NCBI GenBank assembly: GCA_937901435.1
Contig: CALGTJ010000370.1
Location: forward strand, 1 to 9,052
Direction of reading: 5' to 3'
DNA: 9,052 nucleotides
Source of the DNA: an uncultured Rhodobacter sp.
Lineage (GTDB): Bacteria > Pseudomonadota > Alphaproteobacteria > Rhodobacterales > Rhodobacteraceae
Shown here: positions 7,320 through 9,052 of the stretch, in pieces
Layout: each line of letters opens with the position of its first letter
Position numbering within the stretch: position 1 is the first letter of the stretch
Translations under genes and position numbers: made by a program
The notes under the pieces: generated by a model
Databases searched by the model: none
What the model saw: only the letters and a program-made list of their open reading frames with translations
What the model was told of the DNA's origin: nothing

Positions 7320-7347
7320 TCTGGGCGAGAACAATTTCCCGCCCAGA
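7320..7347 (-). other. Intercistronic stem-loop between binding-protein and permease genes
   Basis: The leftward transcript can fold TCTGGGCGGGAA, loop ATTG, TTCTCGCCCAGA into a continuous 12-bp stem (11 Watson-Crick pairs and one G-U) with a four-base loop. It begins nine bases after the binding-protein stop codon. No T-run follows, so it does not look like an intrinsic terminator. It fits the class of intercistronic hairpins (as between malE and malF) that protect the upstream message from 3' exonucleases or partly attenuate read-through, giving more binding protein than permease. That role is inferred. Confidence 0.7.
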
Positions 7348-7356
7348 TCCATTAGC

Positions 7357-8937
7357 TCACTCTTTTACGACGCCAATGGCGAGCGTGTACTCATCTGTGC
7401 GCGGGATATAGCGCAGACCTTTTTTGGCACCCCAAGTGTTCACCTGAAAATGCGTCGGGATGATCGCGACGTTTTCCATTGCCATCTCAGTCGCTTTGGC
7501 CAGAAGGTCTTGACGCTTGGCATCATCAACAGTTGCCAATGCCTCTTGGATCACCGCATCAATCTCGGGCGAGGAATGGCGACCTCGATTTGTAGCGCCG
7601 TATCCTTTGTCGGGGTCGTTGGTATGGATAAGCGCTTTGAGTGGTGAAGACGCCTCGCCAGAACCGGCACCCCAGCCAACAAGAATAAAGCTGAACTCAG
7701 GAAGACCGTCTGGGCTGCCTGTCGATGCGCGGCCGAAATAAACGGAACGCGGCATCGTTTCGACTGCCGTTTCAATGCCCACACGTGTCAACATCTGCGC
7801 AATCGCCTCGGCGATTTTCGCGTCGTTGATGTAGCGGTCATTCGGGCCATGAATCGTCATCTTGAAACCATCCGCATAGCCTGCCTCAGCCATAAGCGCC
7901 TTGGCACCATCTGGATCATAAGCAAGTGGGGACAGCTTGTCGGACACACCAAAGAACCCGTCCGGCAGCAACTGACCCGCAGAAACAGCTATGCCTTCCA
8001 TCACACGCTCGACAATCACATCGCGGTTGATCGCCATGCTGATCGCTTTACGAACACGCACATCCAAAAGTGGGTTCTTGATTTCACTGCCATCTTTCGC
8101 CGTGATAAACGGAGAGTTCTCGCGGAACTGGTCCATGTGCAGGTAGATCACGCGGTTCGATGGACCTTGGCTTAGCGTAATTTCGCTTTTACCCTTTAGT
8201 GTTTCGATGTCCGTTGTCGGAACGCCAGAAATCACATCCACATCGCCAGCGAGCAAAGCTGCAACACGAGACGGGGCAGAACTGATTGGGCGAAACTCAA
8301 CTTCGGTCCAGACAGGTTTTTCGCCCCAGTAGTCTTCATTGCGCACGAAAGTCGCGGACTGGCCAGGGGTGTAGCTTTGGAATTTATAAGGCCCGGTGCC
8401 GATGGCGGCCGTGCCTGCGTTAAACTCTTCAGTCGTGCCACCGCAGCCCACGCTGTCAGAGATAATTGCGACGGTGGACACGTCATTACCCATCAGTGGA
8501 TACGGCGCTTCGGTTTTGAAATGCACTGTGTAGTCGTCGATTTTCACAAGAGTTTTTCCCTTGGTATATGTCGCGAAACTGGCTGGAGAGTTTGGAACAT
8601 TTGGAGCGCGTTCGAAGGTGCAAAGAACGTCGTCTGCCGTGAAATCCGTTCCGTCGTGGAACTTCACGCCTTGGCGCAGCTTGAATTCCCATGTCAAATC
8701 ATCAACAGGTGCCCAGGATTCTGCCAGCCCCGGATACAGACCTTGCGTTTTGTTTTGCAGGATCAACCGGTCAAACACATGCAGTGACAATGCGTTGTTC
8801 GGACCTGTGTTGTGAAACTGAGGATCAATCGAGGTTGTTTCCGACGCGAGGCCGATAACAAGTTTCTCGGCAGAGGCGAGGCTGACACTTGAAATAAGTA
8901 TTCCAGCTGCGACTGCCAATGTGGTCGTCGTTTTCAT
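7357..8937 (-). CDS. Periplasmic peptide-type substrate-binding protein (SBP_bac_5 family)
   Basis: This 526-residue protein captures the substrate of the ABC importer encoded downstream. It has a Sec signal peptide (MKTTTTLAVAAGILISSVSL) with a likely signal peptidase I site after ASA (21-23), giving a soluble periplasmic protein that starts EKLVIGL. No lipobox cysteine is present. Family 5 landmarks follow: SIDPQFHNTG (36-45), AESWAPVDDLTWEFKLRQGVKFHDG (72-96), GTGPYKFQSY (180-189), RKAISMAINRD (296-306) and a C-terminal lobe ending with the RYIPRTDEY region. Residues C106 and C165 are the only cysteines of the mature protein and could form a disulfide. The start is well supported by GGGAG seven bases upstream. 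It is the first gene of the operon. Relatives bind di- or oligopeptides, glutathione, opines or nickel; the ligand here cannot be assigned from sequence. Confidence 0.95.
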   Translation of the reverse strand: MKTTTTLAVAAGILISSVSLASAEKLVIGLASETTSIDPQFHNTGPNNALSLHVFDRLILQNKTQGLYPGLAESWAPVDDLTWEFKLRQGVKFHDGTDFTADDVLCTFERAPNVPNSPASFATYTKGKTLVKIDDYTVHFKTEAPYPLMGNDVSTVAIISDSVGCGGTTEEFNAGTAAIGTGPYKFQSYTPGQSATFVRNEDYWGEKPVWTEVEFRPISSAPSRVAALLAGDVDVISGVPTTDIETLKGKSEITLSQGPSNRVIYLHMDQFRENSPFITAKDGSEIKNPLLDVRVRKAISMAINRDVIVERVMEGIAVSAGQLLPDGFFGVSDKLSPLAYDPDGAKALMAEAGYADGFKMTIHGPNDRYINDAKIAEAIAQMLTRVGIETAVETMPRSVYFGRASTGSPDGLPEFSFILVGWGAGSGEASSPLKALIHTNDPDKGYGATNRGRHSSPEIDAVIQEALATVDDAKRQDLLAKATEMAMENVAIIPTHFQVNTWGAKKGLRYIPRTDEYTLAIGVVKE

Positions 8938-8944
8938 TTCTTAA

Positions 8945-8949
8945 CTCCC
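8945..8949 (-). promoter_or_regulatory. Ribosome binding site of the binding-protein gene
   Basis: GGGAG on the leftward strand stands seven bases before the ATG at 8937 and fixes the start that yields a complete signal peptide. Confidence 0.7.
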
Positions 8950-9008
8950 TATGGGTTCAATTCGTTGCCGCCAGCTCTTGCATCAGGCTTTGCTCCGAAA
9001 CTGTACGA

Positions 9009-9037
9009 ATGCTAGCTAAGCGTTTTTTCGTTGGCAA
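9009..9037 (-). promoter_or_regulatory. Candidate sigma70-type promoter of the importer operon
   Basis: On the leftward strand TTGCCA (9037-9032) and TAGCAT (9014-9009) are separated by 17 bases. They match the -35 consensus at five of six positions and the -10 at four of six. The spacer contains a run of six A, and AT-rich sequence (ATATAAATAT, about 9047-9038) lies just upstream of the -35, where an UP element would be. Transcription would start near 9002, leaving a leader of about 65 nt before the binding-protein start. Alphaproteobacterial promoters often diverge from this consensus, so the call is tentative. Confidence 0.4.
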
Positions 9038-9052
9038 TATTTATATCTATGC

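Noticed and set aside
7320..7347. Reading the intercistronic hairpin as a rho-independent terminator
   Set aside because: No T-run follows on the transcribed strand, and the permease and ATPase genes downstream clearly belong to the same importer.

Overview
The window looks like a chromosomal piece of an alphaproteobacterium, most likely a Rhodobacterales/Roseobacter-type marine bacterium. This is inferred from the moderate GC content, the style of the transporter proteins and the gene grouping; no rRNA or other taxonomic marker is present. Gene density is high. I see no insertion sequence, tRNA, CRISPR array or prophage gene.

Left part (1-2611). A complete 12-TM major facilitator superfamily transporter runs leftward (16-1275). 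Diverging from it across about 230 bp is a small 2-oxoglutarate/Fe(II) oxygenase of the PKHD (YbiX/PiuC-like) type (about 1506-2057, +). The shared upstream region holds two short perfect palindromes that could be operators. Next comes a 72-codon acidic protein of unknown function with a strong Shine-Dalgarno sequence (2217-2435, +). It converges on the operon described next, across 176 bp that hold no convincing terminator.

Right part (2612-9052). A single leftward operon encodes a complete peptide-type (Opp/Dpp) ABC importer plus one enzyme. In transcription order these are: periplasmic substrate-binding protein (8937-7357), OppB-like permease (7293-6316), OppC-like permease (6319-5414), OppD-like ATPase (5417-4443), OppF-like ATPase (4446-3448) and an N-formylglutamate amidohydrolase family protein (3451-2612). 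The last five genes are joined by four consecutive 4-bp ATGA stop/start overlaps, so they are probably translationally coupled. The binding-protein gene is set apart by 63 bp holding a 12-bp-stem hairpin without a T-run, suited to making binding protein in excess over the membrane parts. A candidate sigma70-type promoter and a short leader lie upstream of the binding-protein gene.

How the genes work together (inference). The binding protein captures a small peptide or amino-acid derivative in the periplasm, OppB/OppC move it across the inner membrane using ATP hydrolysed by OppD/OppF, and the amidohydrolase cleaves it inside. The coupling of importer and amidohydrolase suggests that the substrate carries an N-formyl or related N-acyl amide. 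Nothing here amounts to a clearly new system. The most useful leads are the importer-hydrolase coupling, the intercistronic hairpin, the unusual Walker B/D-loop of OppF and the 72-residue orphan.
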